Program-made: the position numbers and the translations under genes | The notes under the pieces: generated by a model | Told to the model about the DNA's origin: nothing | The model's input: the letters and a program-made list of their open reading frames with translations, nothing else | The model's database searches: none | Part shown: in pieces, positions 44,810 through 54,044 of the stretch | Layout of the letters: the number at the start of each line of letters is the position of its first letter | How positions within the stretch are numbered: the stretch's first letter is position 1 | Origin: Gammaproteobacteria bacterium | GTDB lineage: Bacteria > Pseudomonadota > Gammaproteobacteria > Thiohalomonadales > Thiohalomonadaceae | DNA: 64,000 nucleotides | NCBI GenBank assembly: GCA_026196275.1 | Contig: JAPHTQ010000023.1 | Location: 1-64,000, forward strand | Direction of reading: 5' to 3'

Positions 44810-45436
44810 ATGAACACAACAGAAAACCAAACCACACAAAAAACCATGACAACCAGACTTCGCCACCTTGCAGCGGTCTCACTGATGCTCTCATGCGGAG
44901 CGGTCATGGCCGAGCAGGCACCGGCAGCCAAACCGGATATGAAGGCGCTGCAGAAGGTCATGAAACAGCAGATCAGCCTGATGACACCGGACAGGCAAAA
45001 GCAGGTTATGGCACTGTCGCCCGAAACCAAGGGCGCACTGATGACAATCTACGCCAAGCATACCCGCCGCAGCGACACCATCACCCTGCGCCAGGTGATG
45101 CACGAGGTATTGTCCGATTATCAGAGCATCGCCACCGGCCTGATGACCGATAACGGCGAGCAGGCTGCCGGGGCGGCACGTCGTCTTGCCAACCACCGCC
45201 TGCCGCGTGGTGGTCTGCTGCCCTACTTCCAGCCGGATCAGGTGAACGATGAGAAGCTCTCCGTGCTGGTCTCCTTTAACGATGCGGTGGAGGGTAATGC
45301 CCTGCGCCTGGCCGATGCAGCTGATAAGGGTGATTTGTCCACGGCCGCTGACTATTACAAGAAGGTAACCGATGGCTGCATGGCCTGTCACGCCACCTTC
45401 CGCGGTGTGCCCGGCCAGACACCCTACCTGCGCTAG
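44810..45436 (+). CDS. cytochrome c'-like monoheme protein (class II c type)
   Basis: 208 residues from ATG 44810 (GGGAG upstream; the frame is open further up without a ribosome site). Signal peptide RLRHLAAVSLMLSCGAVMA after an unusual polar lead of ~15 residues. The single heme site is near the C-terminus, CMACHATF, as in cytochrome c' four-helix bundles. Cytochrome c' binds NO or acts in electron transfer. A hairpin (45451-45458 with 45469-45476) separates it from the FadL gene. Confidence 0.8.
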   Translation: MNTTENQTTQKTMTTRLRHLAAVSLMLSCGAVMAEQAPAAKPDMKALQKVMKQQISLMTPDRQKQVMALSPETKGALMTIYAKHTRRSDTITLRQVMHEVLSDYQSIATGLMTDNGEQAAGAARRLANHRLPRGGLLPYFQPDQVNDEKLSVLVSFNDAVEGNALRLADAADKGDLSTAADYYKKVTDGCMACHATFRGVPGQTPYLR

Positions 45437-45564
45437 GCATAAAACGCTAACAGCCACAATCGGAGGAGTGTGGCTGGAAATCTCATCATTGTCCGGAAAT
45501 CAATGACCTGAAAGGGTCGATTAACAATCAATTATGTACGGCAAAACCCTAGGGGGGAGATATC

Positions 45565-46749
45565 ATGAAACAACGAAATGTAATGCTCAAGAGTGCAATT
45601 GCTGTGGCACTGGGCCTTGGCTCGGCTGCGGCCAACGCGACCAACGGTGATCAAATGCTGGGTGTGACCGCGACCCAGTGGGGTATGGCGGGTGCTGTTA
45701 CCGCGGCACCGCAGGATGCCGGTACCGTACTGACCAACCCGGCCGGTCTGGCGGTGATCGAGATGGATGAGTTCCGCTCCGACATGGGCTTCGGTTTCCT
45801 CAACCCGCCACGCACGGCCAACGGTAATAAGAGTGACTCCGACCTCTATATGATGCCCTCGGGTGCCATCGCGTTCCGGATCAACAATCGTCTCACCGCC
45901 GGCATGGGCATGGCAGGGCTTTCGGGGATGGGTGTCGACTTTTCTGATGTTAATCCTACCCCGGGTTCGGGTAACCAGGCGGTAGTGACCACGAAACAGT
46001 TCTACAAAATTGCCCCCGGCTTTGCCTACCAAGTGAATGACAAGCTCTCCCTGGGTGCGGCGCTGAATATCGACTATCAGAGCCTGGCCATCAGCAATCC
46101 CGACATGCAACTCCCGCAAAACCAGGTCTTCGGATTCGGCGCCACCTTCGGTGCGATCTACAAGATCAACCCGGTGCTGCAACTGGGCTTCTCCTATGTC
46201 TCGGAGCAGAACATGGACGCATTCAAATGGAATGTGGTCAGCGATCTGGATGATCCGACTGCCCCCCCCGGTGGAGTGTATGAGATGACCATGGACGCGC
46301 CGGCCCAGTATAGCCTTGGACTCGCCTGGACCCCGAGCGATACGCTGCTTATCGAGGCGGACATCAAGCAGATCATGTTCAGTGATGTGCTCAACAAGGT
46401 CGATCTCAAGACTCCAGGCGGGACGAATACGATGGAGTTTGGCTGGGACGACCAGACCGTCTACGCCATCGCCGTGCAGAAGCAGGTGAATGAGAAGACC
46501 ACCGTGCGGATGGGCTACAACTACGGTGCCTCGCCCATCGAGGCAGAGGATGTTGCGAACAACATCGGTTCGCTGGCGGTCACCGAAAAGCACCTGACAC
46601 TGGGCCTGACCCGTCAACTGAGCAAGAAGTTCTCAGGCTCGCTCTCCTACGCCAAGGCGTTTGAGAACAAGGTGGAGCACGATGTATCTCCGGCATACAT
46701 CGAGCTGGAGCAGAACGTGTTCAATCTGCAACTCACCTACAAGAACTAA
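45565..46749 (+). CDS. FadL/OMPP1/TodX-family outer-membrane transporter
   Basis: 394 residues. Signal peptide ending NANA/ANA (LGLGSAAANA), then the FadL N-terminal plug with NPAGLAV (NPA motif) and an outer-membrane barrel with alternating beta-strands to the C-terminus. FadL proteins admit long-chain fatty acids or other hydrophobic molecules. A GGGGGGAGA ribosome site precedes the ATG. It is followed by a DUF2892 gene and a terminator, forming a small operon with the cytochrome c' gene. Confidence 0.9.
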   Translation: MKQRNVMLKSAIAVALGLGSAAANATNGDQMLGVTATQWGMAGAVTAAPQDAGTVLTNPAGLAVIEMDEFRSDMGFGFLNPPRTANGNKSDSDLYMMPSGAIAFRINNRLTAGMGMAGLSGMGVDFSDVNPTPGSGNQAVVTTKQFYKIAPGFAYQVNDKLSLGAALNIDYQSLAISNPDMQLPQNQVFGFGATFGAIYKINPVLQLGFSYVSEQNMDAFKWNVVSDLDDPTAPPGGVYEMTMDAPAQYSLGLAWTPSDTLLIEADIKQIMFSDVLNKVDLKTPGGTNTMEFGWDDQTVYAIAVQKQVNEKTTVRMGYNYGASPIEAEDVANNIGSLAVTEKHLTLGLTRQLSKKFSGSLSYAKAFENKVEHDVSPAYIELEQNVFNLQLTYKN

Positions 46750-46761
46750 GAGGAGCGCTAT

Positions 46762-46962
46762 ATGACCGTCGATAAAATCGTGCACCTGGCCGCCGGGCTG
46801 ATGATCCTCATCTCCCTGGGACTGGCGCACTATCATGATCCGGCCTGGTTGTGGCTCACCGCCTTTGTCGGCCTGAACCTGGCACAGAGCGGGATCACCA
46901 ACTTCTGCCCGCTGGCGTTTATGCTGAAAAAGAGTGGCGTGCCGGAGGGTAACTGCTGCTAG
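46762..46962 (+). CDS. DUF2892 inner-membrane protein
   Basis: 66 residues with two membrane helices. TVDKIVHLAAGLMILISLGL and LNLAQSGITNFCPLAFMLKK match DUF2892 (related to the C-terminal part of YgaP), often found with rhodaneses and sulfide-stress genes. The cysteine in NFCPL and the terminal CC could be redox active. GAGGAG is upstream. Confidence 0.82.
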   Translation: MTVDKIVHLAAGLMILISLGLAHYHDPAWLWLTAFVGLNLAQSGITNFCPLAFMLKKSGVPEGNCC

Positions 46963-46992
46963 TAACAGTGACTGGATAGCCAGTGACCACAG

Positions 46993-47026
46993 AAGGGCGC
47001 AGGGGGTTCTCCTTGCGCCCTTTTTT
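46993..47026 (+). terminator. intrinsic terminator after the FadL-DUF2892 operon
   Basis: AAGGGCGCA (46993-47001) pairs perfectly with TGCGCCCTT (47014-47022), loop 12, followed by a run of T to 47026. Confidence 0.88.
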
Positions 47027-47112
47027 GCTTCATGGGTTATTGAGTTTGAGGGCAGCAAAAACAATGAGCAACGAAATCATTGACGGGGAGAACCTTCTCG
47101 ATTAGAGTTAAA

Positions 47113-47126
47113 AGTAATTAATCACT
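47113..47126. promoter_or_regulatory. putative TetR operator, copy 1
   Basis: AGTAATTAATCACT, a near-palindrome (AGTNATTAATNACT), 12 nt before the TetR start. A second copy, AGTAATTAATTGCT, precedes the next gene at 47809-47822, which suggests autoregulation plus control of the pump operon. Confidence 0.5.
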
Positions 47127-47138
47127 CACAAATGAACT

Positions 47139-47726
47139 ATGGGCAAATCACACGAAGTGCGCAAGCAGGAGATCATCGAGGCAACCATGGCCTTGTCGGT
47201 CGAGAAGGGGCTGAAAAAGCTCACTACCCAGGCGATCGCCGACCGGGTGGGGATCGCCCAGCCGACGATTTTTCGCCATTTCAAGAGTCGTGATGCGATC
47301 TTCGGCGCAGTGATCAACTGGGTCGGGGATAGCCTGTTCAAGGTTATCGGTGACCTGTTTTCCACCCCGGGACCGGCCGATGAGCGCCTGCATCAGATCA
47401 TTCTCAAGCAGTTGGCCTTCATGGGCAAACACCGGGCGATCCCAAGGGTCCTCTTCTCCGATCGCCTCCATCTGGAGTCACCCAAACTCAAAACGGTGGT
47501 CCAGACCATGATGGATGGCTACGCGCAGCGACTCACCCGGCTGATTGAAGAGGGTATCGAGCAGAGGGTATTTAGCCCAGAGCTGGAGCCGGATCGCACT
47601 GCCCGCTTTATTCTCGCCGCCATTCAGGGGTTGGTGATGCGCTGGTCGGTCTACGAGTTCAACTTCTCCCTAGAGGAGGAGGCCGAGCCGCTGTGGCAAT
47701 TTCTCCAGCCCTCGCTCAGACCGTGA
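47139..47726 (+). CDS. TetR-family transcriptional regulator
   Basis: 195 residues. N-terminal HTH: EIIEATMALSVEKGLKKLTT, then IADRVGIAQPTIFRHFKSRD. The C-terminal helical ligand-binding domain is of the AcrR/TetR type. The Shine-Dalgarno is poor. It stands directly before an RND/ABC efflux operon and is probably its repressor. Confidence 0.9.
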   Translation: MGKSHEVRKQEIIEATMALSVEKGLKKLTTQAIADRVGIAQPTIFRHFKSRDAIFGAVINWVGDSLFKVIGDLFSTPGPADERLHQIILKQLAFMGKHRAIPRVLFSDRLHLESPKLKTVVQTMMDGYAQRLTRLIEEGIEQRVFSPELEPDRTARFILAAIQGLVMRWSVYEFNFSLEEEAEPLWQFLQPSLRP

Positions 47727-47808
47727 ATAGGGGCATCGTAACAGTAGCGAACAGAGTGGCCGGTCAGGTTATTGCCTGAGGGCAGTCTGTTTTTTTGATC
47801 CGTATGCA

Positions 47809-47822
47809 AGTAATTAATTGCT
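47809..47822. promoter_or_regulatory. putative TetR operator, copy 2
   Basis: AGTAATTAATTGCT, about 16 nt before the cytochrome c' gene that opens the efflux operon; it shares the first 10 bases with copy 1 at 47113. Confidence 0.5.
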
Positions 47823-47837
47823 TTTGAGGATAATGTG

Positions 47838-48251
47838 ATGCGACGACGGTACAGCTGGCTATGGATGATTGTCCTGATGCAGATCTCGACCCCGATAATG
47901 GCGGAAGGCGGTCCGATGGATGAAATCATGTTAGGACTCAGTGAGGAGATGACGCGGATCGGTGACGGGATATGGGCCGAGGAGTTTTCAACGATCGCGC
48001 TGGCGGCCGAGGCGATCGCCGAACATCCCTTGCCGCCGCTGATGCAACGGCTAAAGCTGCTTGCAGACCTAGGCAGCAACTCATCGCAGTTCATGGCCGC
48101 AGACAAGGCATTAAAGGCTGCGGCCCTGGAGGTCGTGGCGGCAGCGAAGCAGGAAGATCTCGAAGCGGTACTCAACCGTTATCAGGCAGTGCAACAACAT
48201 TGCGTTGACTGTCACAGCTGGTACCGCAACAGCATTCAGCCTCAAAACTAA
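47838..48251 (+). CDS. small exported cytochrome c'-like protein
   Basis: 137 residues. Signal peptide MRRRYSWLWMIVLMQISTPIMA. A helical body ends in a single C-terminal heme motif CVDCHSWYR, the class II c arrangement. GAGG lies 9 nt before ATG 47838 (GTG 47835 is an alternative). It begins the efflux operon, 19 nt before the RND adaptor. Why a heme protein is coupled to an efflux pump is not clear; a role in sensing or in oxidative/nitrosative stress is possible. Confidence 0.75.
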   Translation: MRRRYSWLWMIVLMQISTPIMAEGGPMDEIMLGLSEEMTRIGDGIWAEEFSTIALAAEAIAEHPLPPLMQRLKLLADLGSNSSQFMAADKALKAAALEVVAAAKQEDLEAVLNRYQAVQQHCVDCHSWYRNSIQPQN

Positions 48252-48270
48252 ACGCGATTGGATAACAGGA

Positions 48271-49440
48271 ATGGATATCAACAGGGTTAAAAAACACTCT
48301 CGACAAAGCGGCATAATAAAGCTTCGTGCAACATATCTACTGTTACTTGGGATCGCAGTGATTGTCGTTATCGCCGGGTTACAGCTGCGCGAGCGCCTGG
48401 CGATACCGGATGCGATCCCGATGCCCCCCCTGGTGGTGGAAACGGTCCAGATAACACCCAGCCCCTTTGTGGTGACAGCCGGCTATAGCGGCACTATTGA
48501 GGCGCAAAGACGTGCAATGATCGCCTCGCGTCTGGCCTCGACGGTTAGCGCCATTTCCGTCAGGGAGGGGGATGTTGTGGAGCAGAAGCAGTTACTGCTA
48601 AGCCTCGATGATGCTGAACAACGCCAGGAGCTGCAGCGCCTGAATGCAGCAGCAGACCGTATTCGTGCGGATCTGAAGTATTGGCGCGGACAGCTCAAGA
48701 TTGACCAGAATCTCTTCGCCAAAGGAACTATCAGCGAGCAGAAACTGCAGGAGACGGCACGCCAGGTGGCAACCTTGAGTGCGTCGCTGGAGGAGAACAG
48801 CCATGCCAGGGCCACTGCCGAGACCCGTCTTGGTTATGCCGAGGTGGTCGCGCCGTTCCCGGGGATCGTCCAGTCAGTGCCGGTCAATGAGGGAGAGGCG
48901 GTTAACCCGGGAAGTCCACTAGTGGAATTAGTCGACACGAAAACACTCAAGGCGGTGATTAGCGCACCGCAGGCCGATCAGCAACAACTCTCACCGGGAC
49001 TGCCGGTCTATCTGCATCTTCACAGAATGACCACCTCATGGCAGGGAGAGATCGGTCATATCTATCCCGCTCTTGATAGCCGCAGCCGCAATCTTACTTT
49101 CGATGTTCCCCTCGACAATGGCACTGATCTTCCGCTGCATGTTGGAATGAGCGTGGAGGCTGTTGTCGAACTCGAGAAGTTCGATGACGCAATATCGGTT
49201 CCGCTGCAGGCGGTGCAGCAACGCAGGGGCGACGAGGGTGTTTTTGCCATCAGGGAGGGACGAGCCGTCTGGCTGCCAGTCAAAACCGGGAAAATTCAGG
49301 ATGGTCGCGTGCAGATCCTCGATGGCATCAAGGTTGATGAACGGGTGATCAGTACCCCTTACCCGACCCTTGAAGAAGGCACAATGGTGCAACGTTATCA
49401 GGAAGAAAAAGAAGGCCAAACTGCCTCCTCCGAGGAGTAA
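48271..49440 (+). CDS. RND efflux periplasmic adaptor (membrane-fusion protein)
   Basis: 389 residues from ATG 48271. One membrane helix (IIKLRATYLLLLGIAVIVVI), a barrel-sandwich domain (SGTIEAQRRAMIASRLASTV ... VSAISVREGDVVEQKQLLL), a coiled-coil hairpin, and the returning half YAEVVAPFPGIVQSVPVNEG. It links the inner-membrane RND pump with the TolC-like channel encoded downstream. Confidence 0.9.
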   Translation: MDINRVKKHSRQSGIIKLRATYLLLLGIAVIVVIAGLQLRERLAIPDAIPMPPLVVETVQITPSPFVVTAGYSGTIEAQRRAMIASRLASTVSAISVREGDVVEQKQLLLSLDDAEQRQELQRLNAAADRIRADLKYWRGQLKIDQNLFAKGTISEQKLQETARQVATLSASLEENSHARATAETRLGYAEVVAPFPGIVQSVPVNEGEAVNPGSPLVELVDTKTLKAVISAPQADQQQLSPGLPVYLHLHRMTTSWQGEIGHIYPALDSRSRNLTFDVPLDNGTDLPLHVGMSVEAVVELEKFDDAISVPLQAVQQRRGDEGVFAIREGRAVWLPVKTGKIQDGRVQILDGIKVDERVISTPYPTLEEGTMVQRYQEEKEGQTASSEE

Positions 49441-49521
49441 GCGGGTTTTTGTCGCTAAAACAAAAATGATGAAGTACACAAACATGAAATTCTTTTTCCA
49501 CATCCGTTGTGGAGGTGTCTG

Positions 49522-52500
49522 GTGAGCTGGCCCCGTTTTTCACTGCGTTACCGCTATACGGTCTTTGCCGCATTGATCGCTGTGGTGATATTCGGCGTGA
49601 TAGCCCGCCTGGAGCTGCCGATCCAGCTCTTCCCCGACTCCGATCCGCCGGTGGTCACTGTCATTACCTCCTATCCCGGTGTGGCTGCTGTGGATGTGGC
49701 CAAGAATCTCAGTAAGCCGATGGAGGAGGAGTTCGGCGGTATCGATGGCGTTCGCAAGGTGACCTCCACCAGCCAGGTCGGGCTCTCCATCGTCAAGGCG
49801 GAGTTCCATTACAGCCGTGAGGTCGAGGAGGCGGCACTGGATGTGCAGAATGCCATCGGGCGCATTCGTCACCGCTTGCCGGAGGGGATCGGTGAGCCAC
49901 AGGTGCTGCAGTTCTCCTCCTCGGACAAACCGATCATGACCCTTGCGCTGAGCGGTGAGGGGATGTCGCTGCAGGCGGTGCGTGAGTTGGCCGACAATGC
50001 CATCCGTGATCGTCTGCAGGTGATCGATGGGGTCGCCGCGGTGGATGTGTTCGGCGGCCACAAGCGTCAGCTTGAGATCAGTGTCCAGCGCGACAAGCTG
50101 CGTGCCTATGGGTTGGATATGGCCACCCTGCGTTCCGCATTGCAGGGGTGGAATCTGAGCGAGCCCGGCGGACGTATCGACCGGGGTGAGCAGGAGGCGG
50201 TGATCCGCTTTGAGCGGCCACTGCGTGATGCCGTTGATGCCGCCTCACTGGTTGTTTTCCGCCAGGGGGATCACATCGTACGGCTCGGTGATGTGGCTAC
50301 GGTTGAGGTGCACGCCGGAGAGGCCCGTTCTGCCTACCACTTCAACGGCGAGGCGGCCATCGCGGTGCAATTGCTCAAGCGCGACGAGGCCAACACAGTA
50401 GAGGTGGCGCAACGGGTACGTGCCGAACTGGAGCAGTTACGCTCGGCCTTTCCGCAACTGGATATTGCCGTAGCGGATGATGACTCGGTCTTTACCGAGC
50501 TGGTCATCAGCAACATGACCAGCAGCATCTTCACCGCCATTATCCTGACGATCATTGTGGTGCTGTTGTTCCTTACCCACCTGCGCCAGGCGCTGATCAT
50601 CGCCACATCCATTCCCGTCGCCTTCCTGATGACCTTCAGTCTGATGTATCTGGCGGAGATAGAGCTGCACATGGTGACCATGTCGGCGATCATCCTCTCC
50701 ATCGGCCTGCTGGTGGACGATGGCATCGTGGTGCTGGAGAACGTCCACCGGCACCTGCTGAAGGGTGAGCCGCCGGTACAGGCGGCGATCCGCGGCACCG
50801 AGGAGATCTTCCTGGCCGACCTGGCCGGCACACTCACTACCATCGCGGTGCTGGTGCCGCTGATGTTCCTCGGCGGTTTTGTGGGTAAGTTGTTCGGCCC
50901 GCTGGCCTGGACCCTGGCCTTTGCCCTGGGCTCCTCTTTCGTCATCTCGGTCACGCTGATCCCGCTGCTGACCGCGCTGTGGCTCCACCCCGAAGATGAG
51001 GGAAAGGGACGTTTCGCCCACTGGGTGCACCCCTTTACCGCCTTCATCGACGGGCTGCGGGATGGCTATCTTGCCCTGCTTGGCTGGAGTATGCGCCACC
51101 CCTGGCGAACCCTGTTGACAGCCTTTTTGCTTCTGGCCATTAGCGCGCGATTGATGACCATGCTCGGCAGCGAAATGCTGCCCAAATTCGATTCGGGCAA
51201 TTTCCAGATCATGCTCGATACCGTGCCGGGCACGCCTCTGGAAAAAACCATAGAGGCGGTCAACGAGACCGAGCGGTTGTTACTGGCCGAGGCGGAGGTG
51301 GTGGCGGTCAGTACCCAGGTCGGTTACGAACCCGGTGGTCACTACCTTGGCAGCCGCGGGGCCATGGACGTCAATCAGGCAGAATTTGTGGTCAACCTGA
51401 CGGCGCGTAACCGCCGTGAAGAGACGCTCTGGTCGATCATGGACAGGGTGCGTAAGGGCTTGCAGGAGATCCCGGGGGTCTCACTGGCCGTGGTCAAGGA
51501 GAAGGGCGGAACGGCGCGATCGAGCACTACAGCACCGCTGGATGTGCGCTTTAGCGGCCCCGATCCGGTCGAGCTGGATCGTCTCGGTAGTGAGCTGATC
51601 GAAAAACTTCGCACCATTCCCGGGGTCACCAACCTCTACAAAAACTGGGGGATGGATACGCCTGAGATCCATGTTTCCGTTAACCGTGAACGCGCTGCGG
51701 AGCTGGGTTTTAGCGGCAAGCAGATCGCACAGGCCGTCTATGAAGCGACCGAGGGGGAGGTGATCGCCCCTTACCGTCAACCACGTGACCGGGATCTCGA
51801 TATCTTTCTGCGCTACCACCCTAAAGATCGCGAGGGACCGAATGATCTGAACGATGTACACCTTCAGTCACAGGATGGAAGCCAGGTACCGCTGCGTGAG
51901 CTGGCCACGCTGGAGACCCGTTTTGGCCCACGCATCGTCACCCGCGAGGATCTGCAACAGACCCTGGATGTTCTCGGTTACCACTATGGCCGACCACTCT
52001 CCGACACTATCGCCGATATCGATAAGGTGGTCGCAAAGATGGCGTTACCGAGTGGCTATCAGGTGACGATCGGCGGTGAGCAGACCGATTTCGAGGAGGC
52101 ACGTTTCCGCATTCTACGCGCCCTGGCGCTGGGGATCCTGGCGGTCTACCTGGTGCTGGTGGCGCAGTTCCGTTCCTTCAAACATCCGTTTACGATCTTC
52201 ATGGCAGTGCCGTTTCAGTTCATCGGTGTAGTGTTGGCGCTGCTGCTGGCGGGCAAGTATCTCTCCATGCCGGCGCTGTTGGGTGTCATTCTGCTGGTCG
52301 GCACCGTGGTCAACAACAGTATCGTGCTTATCGACTACATCCTGGCGCAGCGACGCGAAGGGGTGGGGCTGGAGAAGGCGATCACCGAAGCGGTGTCGGT
52401 ACGTTACCGCCCGATCATGATGACCGCCCTGTCGGATGTGGCGGGCATGTTGCCGCTGTCGCTGGAGCTGGCTGTAGGTGCCGAACGCTTCTCTCCCATT

Positions 52501-52641
52501 GCTACCGTTGTTATCGGCGGCATCCTGGCGGCGACACTACTCACCCTGATCGTGATCCCGGTGCTATTCATGTTGTTTGAACGCATCGTACCTACCGGGA
52601 CAGATCAAGACGACGAAATTCTCAAACAGATGGATGCGTGA
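49522..52641 (+). CDS. RND-family efflux pump, inner-membrane component
   Basis: 1039 residues from GTG 49522, which has GGAGGT 5 nt upstream; an earlier TTG at 49507 is inside the ribosome site. Twelve helices in two repeats with two large periplasmic loops. Typical RND segments: IQLFPDSDPPVVTVITSYPG, SIGLLVDDGIVVLENVHRHL with the proton-relay acidic pair, and SVRYRPIMMTALSDVAGMLP. The subfamily looks closest to hydrophobe/amphiphile pumps (HAE type) rather than heavy-metal CusA. Export substrate unknown. Confidence 0.93.
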   Translation: MSWPRFSLRYRYTVFAALIAVVIFGVIARLELPIQLFPDSDPPVVTVITSYPGVAAVDVAKNLSKPMEEEFGGIDGVRKVTSTSQVGLSIVKAEFHYSREVEEAALDVQNAIGRIRHRLPEGIGEPQVLQFSSSDKPIMTLALSGEGMSLQAVRELADNAIRDRLQVIDGVAAVDVFGGHKRQLEISVQRDKLRAYGLDMATLRSALQGWNLSEPGGRIDRGEQEAVIRFERPLRDAVDAASLVVFRQGDHIVRLGDVATVEVHAGEARSAYHFNGEAAIAVQLLKRDEANTVEVAQRVRAELEQLRSAFPQLDIAVADDDSVFTELVISNMTSSIFTAIILTIIVVLLFLTHLRQALIIATSIPVAFLMTFSLMYLAEIELHMVTMSAIILSIGLLVDDGIVVLENVHRHLLKGEPPVQAAIRGTEEIFLADLAGTLTTIAVLVPLMFLGGFVGKLFGPLAWTLAFALGSSFVISVTLIPLLTALWLHPEDEGKGRFAHWVHPFTAFIDGLRDGYLALLGWSMRHPWRTLLTAFLLLAISARLMTMLGSEMLPKFDSGNFQIMLDTVPGTPLEKTIEAVNETERLLLAEAEVVAVSTQVGYEPGGHYLGSRGAMDVNQAEFVVNLTARNRREETLWSIMDRVRKGLQEIPGVSLAVVKEKGGTARSSTTAPLDVRFSGPDPVELDRLGSELIEKLRTIPGVTNLYKNWGMDTPEIHVSVNRERAAELGFSGKQIAQAVYEATEGEVIAPYRQPRDRDLDIFLRYHPKDREGPNDLNDVHLQSQDGSQVPLRELATLETRFGPRIVTREDLQQTLDVLGYHYGRPLSDTIADIDKVVAKMALPSGYQVTIGGEQTDFEEARFRILRALALGILAVYLVLVAQFRSFKHPFTIFMAVPFQFIGVVLALLLAGKYLSMPALLGVILLVGTVVNNSIVLIDYILAQRREGVGLEKAITEAVSVRYRPIMMTALSDVAGMLPLSLELAVGAERFSPIATVVIGGILAATLLTLIVIPVLFMLFERIVPTGTDQDDEILKQMDA

Positions 52642-52703
52642 TTTTTTTAATATCAGAAGCAAACAGGCACTAACGAACTGGTAGACACGGCAGAGGTGGG
52701 ACA

Positions 52704-54044
52704 GTGAAATATTTTGGCAGATTAATGATGGTGCTGCTTATCTGGAGTGGTGCAGAGAACGCTCTGGCTGAAACACTGTCGATTCATCAGGCGCTGGAGC
52801 GGGCGCTGCTGAATAATCCAGGTATCGAGCGACAACGTCAACAGGTGGAAAGTGAGAAGCTGGGAGAGAGTATCGCTCAGGCAAAACGACTGCCGGAACT
52901 GGGACTGGAAGCGGGTGTCACCCACTATTCGGATCCCACTCTGGTGTGGCCGATACACGAGCCGGGCAGTTTCCCTCCCTTTGATGATGACGTAGCAAAC
53001 GTCGGGGTGAATCTGAAACTTCCGCTCTATATGGGAGGCAAGCTGGTGGCGTCTGTGAACCTGGCACAAAAGCTGACCCAGTCGGCTGAGTTGCAGTTGC
53101 AGGCATCAAAGCAGGAGCTCATGTTCAATGTTGTCTCTACCTACGGAAAGAGTTTGCAACTGCAACATCTGCGCGATGCGATGCAACACCGTATTCGGAA
53201 CCTTGAATCGCAACTCAGGGATGTGCGTAAACGTTTTGAGTCAGGACGGGTTGCAGAGGTCGATGTGGCGCGGATCAAGACCAGGCTCTCCGAGGCCCGT
53301 TATGAGATGGTTGCTCTGGAGCAGGGGATGAACAATAGTCTCCAACTTCTCGCTACATTACTGGGAGACGATCAGGCACCGACTGTACTGGATGAATTGC
53401 CAATGCCGCCTCTTTCATCAGAGACAGGGCCCTCAGCGTGGGTCGAGAAAGCACTCGACAGACACCCCGGCTTGCGCCAGGCGCAAACCGGGGTTCAGGC
53501 AGCCGAACAGCGTATCGATATCGCCCGTGGCGAACGTTTGCCACAGCTGCATATGGTTGGCAACAGCCGTTATCTTGAGAGCGGTAGTGGCGAGGGGCAG
53601 GATGAGTGGCTGTTAGGTTTGGAGCTTTCAATACCTCTTTTCGACGGATCGGCTCGCCGTGACCGGGTTAGTCAGGCCGTAATTGAAAAACAGGTCGCCC
53701 AGTTTGAACTGCAGGAACTGCGTGACACGATTGACTACCAGGTTCGCGTCGCTTATTCCGATGTCACTACGGATGAATTGCAGTTAAGTGTCACAGAACA
53801 GGGCCTGGAAGAAGCCGAAGAGGTCCTGCGTATCGAAAAGCTCCGCTACAGTGCCGGATCAAGCACCATCACGGATCTTCTTGGTGCCGAAGCCGACCTC
53901 TGGAATGCCCGTGCCAAACGGACCCAGGCGGCTTATGACGTGATCATCAGCAAGAGCCGTCTGCTCAAGGAGACAGGGCAGATCACCCCGGAGCTTTTTA
54001 CACAGACCGGAACCATATTGAATAGTGAGAAGGAAATACGATGA
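52704..54044 (+). CDS. TolC-family outer-membrane efflux channel
   Basis: 446 residues from GTG 52704 (AGGTGGG upstream). Signal peptide ending ALA (WSGAENALAE). Two outer-membrane efflux protein repeats with long helices, including RIEKLRYSAGSSTITDLLGA, a common TolC-family sequence. It can serve both the RND pump upstream and the ABC exporter downstream. Its stop overlaps the next ATG by 4 nt. Confidence 0.9.
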   Translation: MKYFGRLMMVLLIWSGAENALAETLSIHQALERALLNNPGIERQRQQVESEKLGESIAQAKRLPELGLEAGVTHYSDPTLVWPIHEPGSFPPFDDDVANVGVNLKLPLYMGGKLVASVNLAQKLTQSAELQLQASKQELMFNVVSTYGKSLQLQHLRDAMQHRIRNLESQLRDVRKRFESGRVAEVDVARIKTRLSEARYEMVALEQGMNNSLQLLATLLGDDQAPTVLDELPMPPLSSETGPSAWVEKALDRHPGLRQAQTGVQAAEQRIDIARGERLPQLHMVGNSRYLESGSGEGQDEWLLGLELSIPLFDGSARRDRVSQAVIEKQVAQFELQELRDTIDYQVRVAYSDVTTDELQLSVTEQGLEEAEEVLRIEKLRYSAGSSTITDLLGAEADLWNARAKRTQAAYDVIISKSRLLKETGQITPELFTQTGTILNSEKEIR

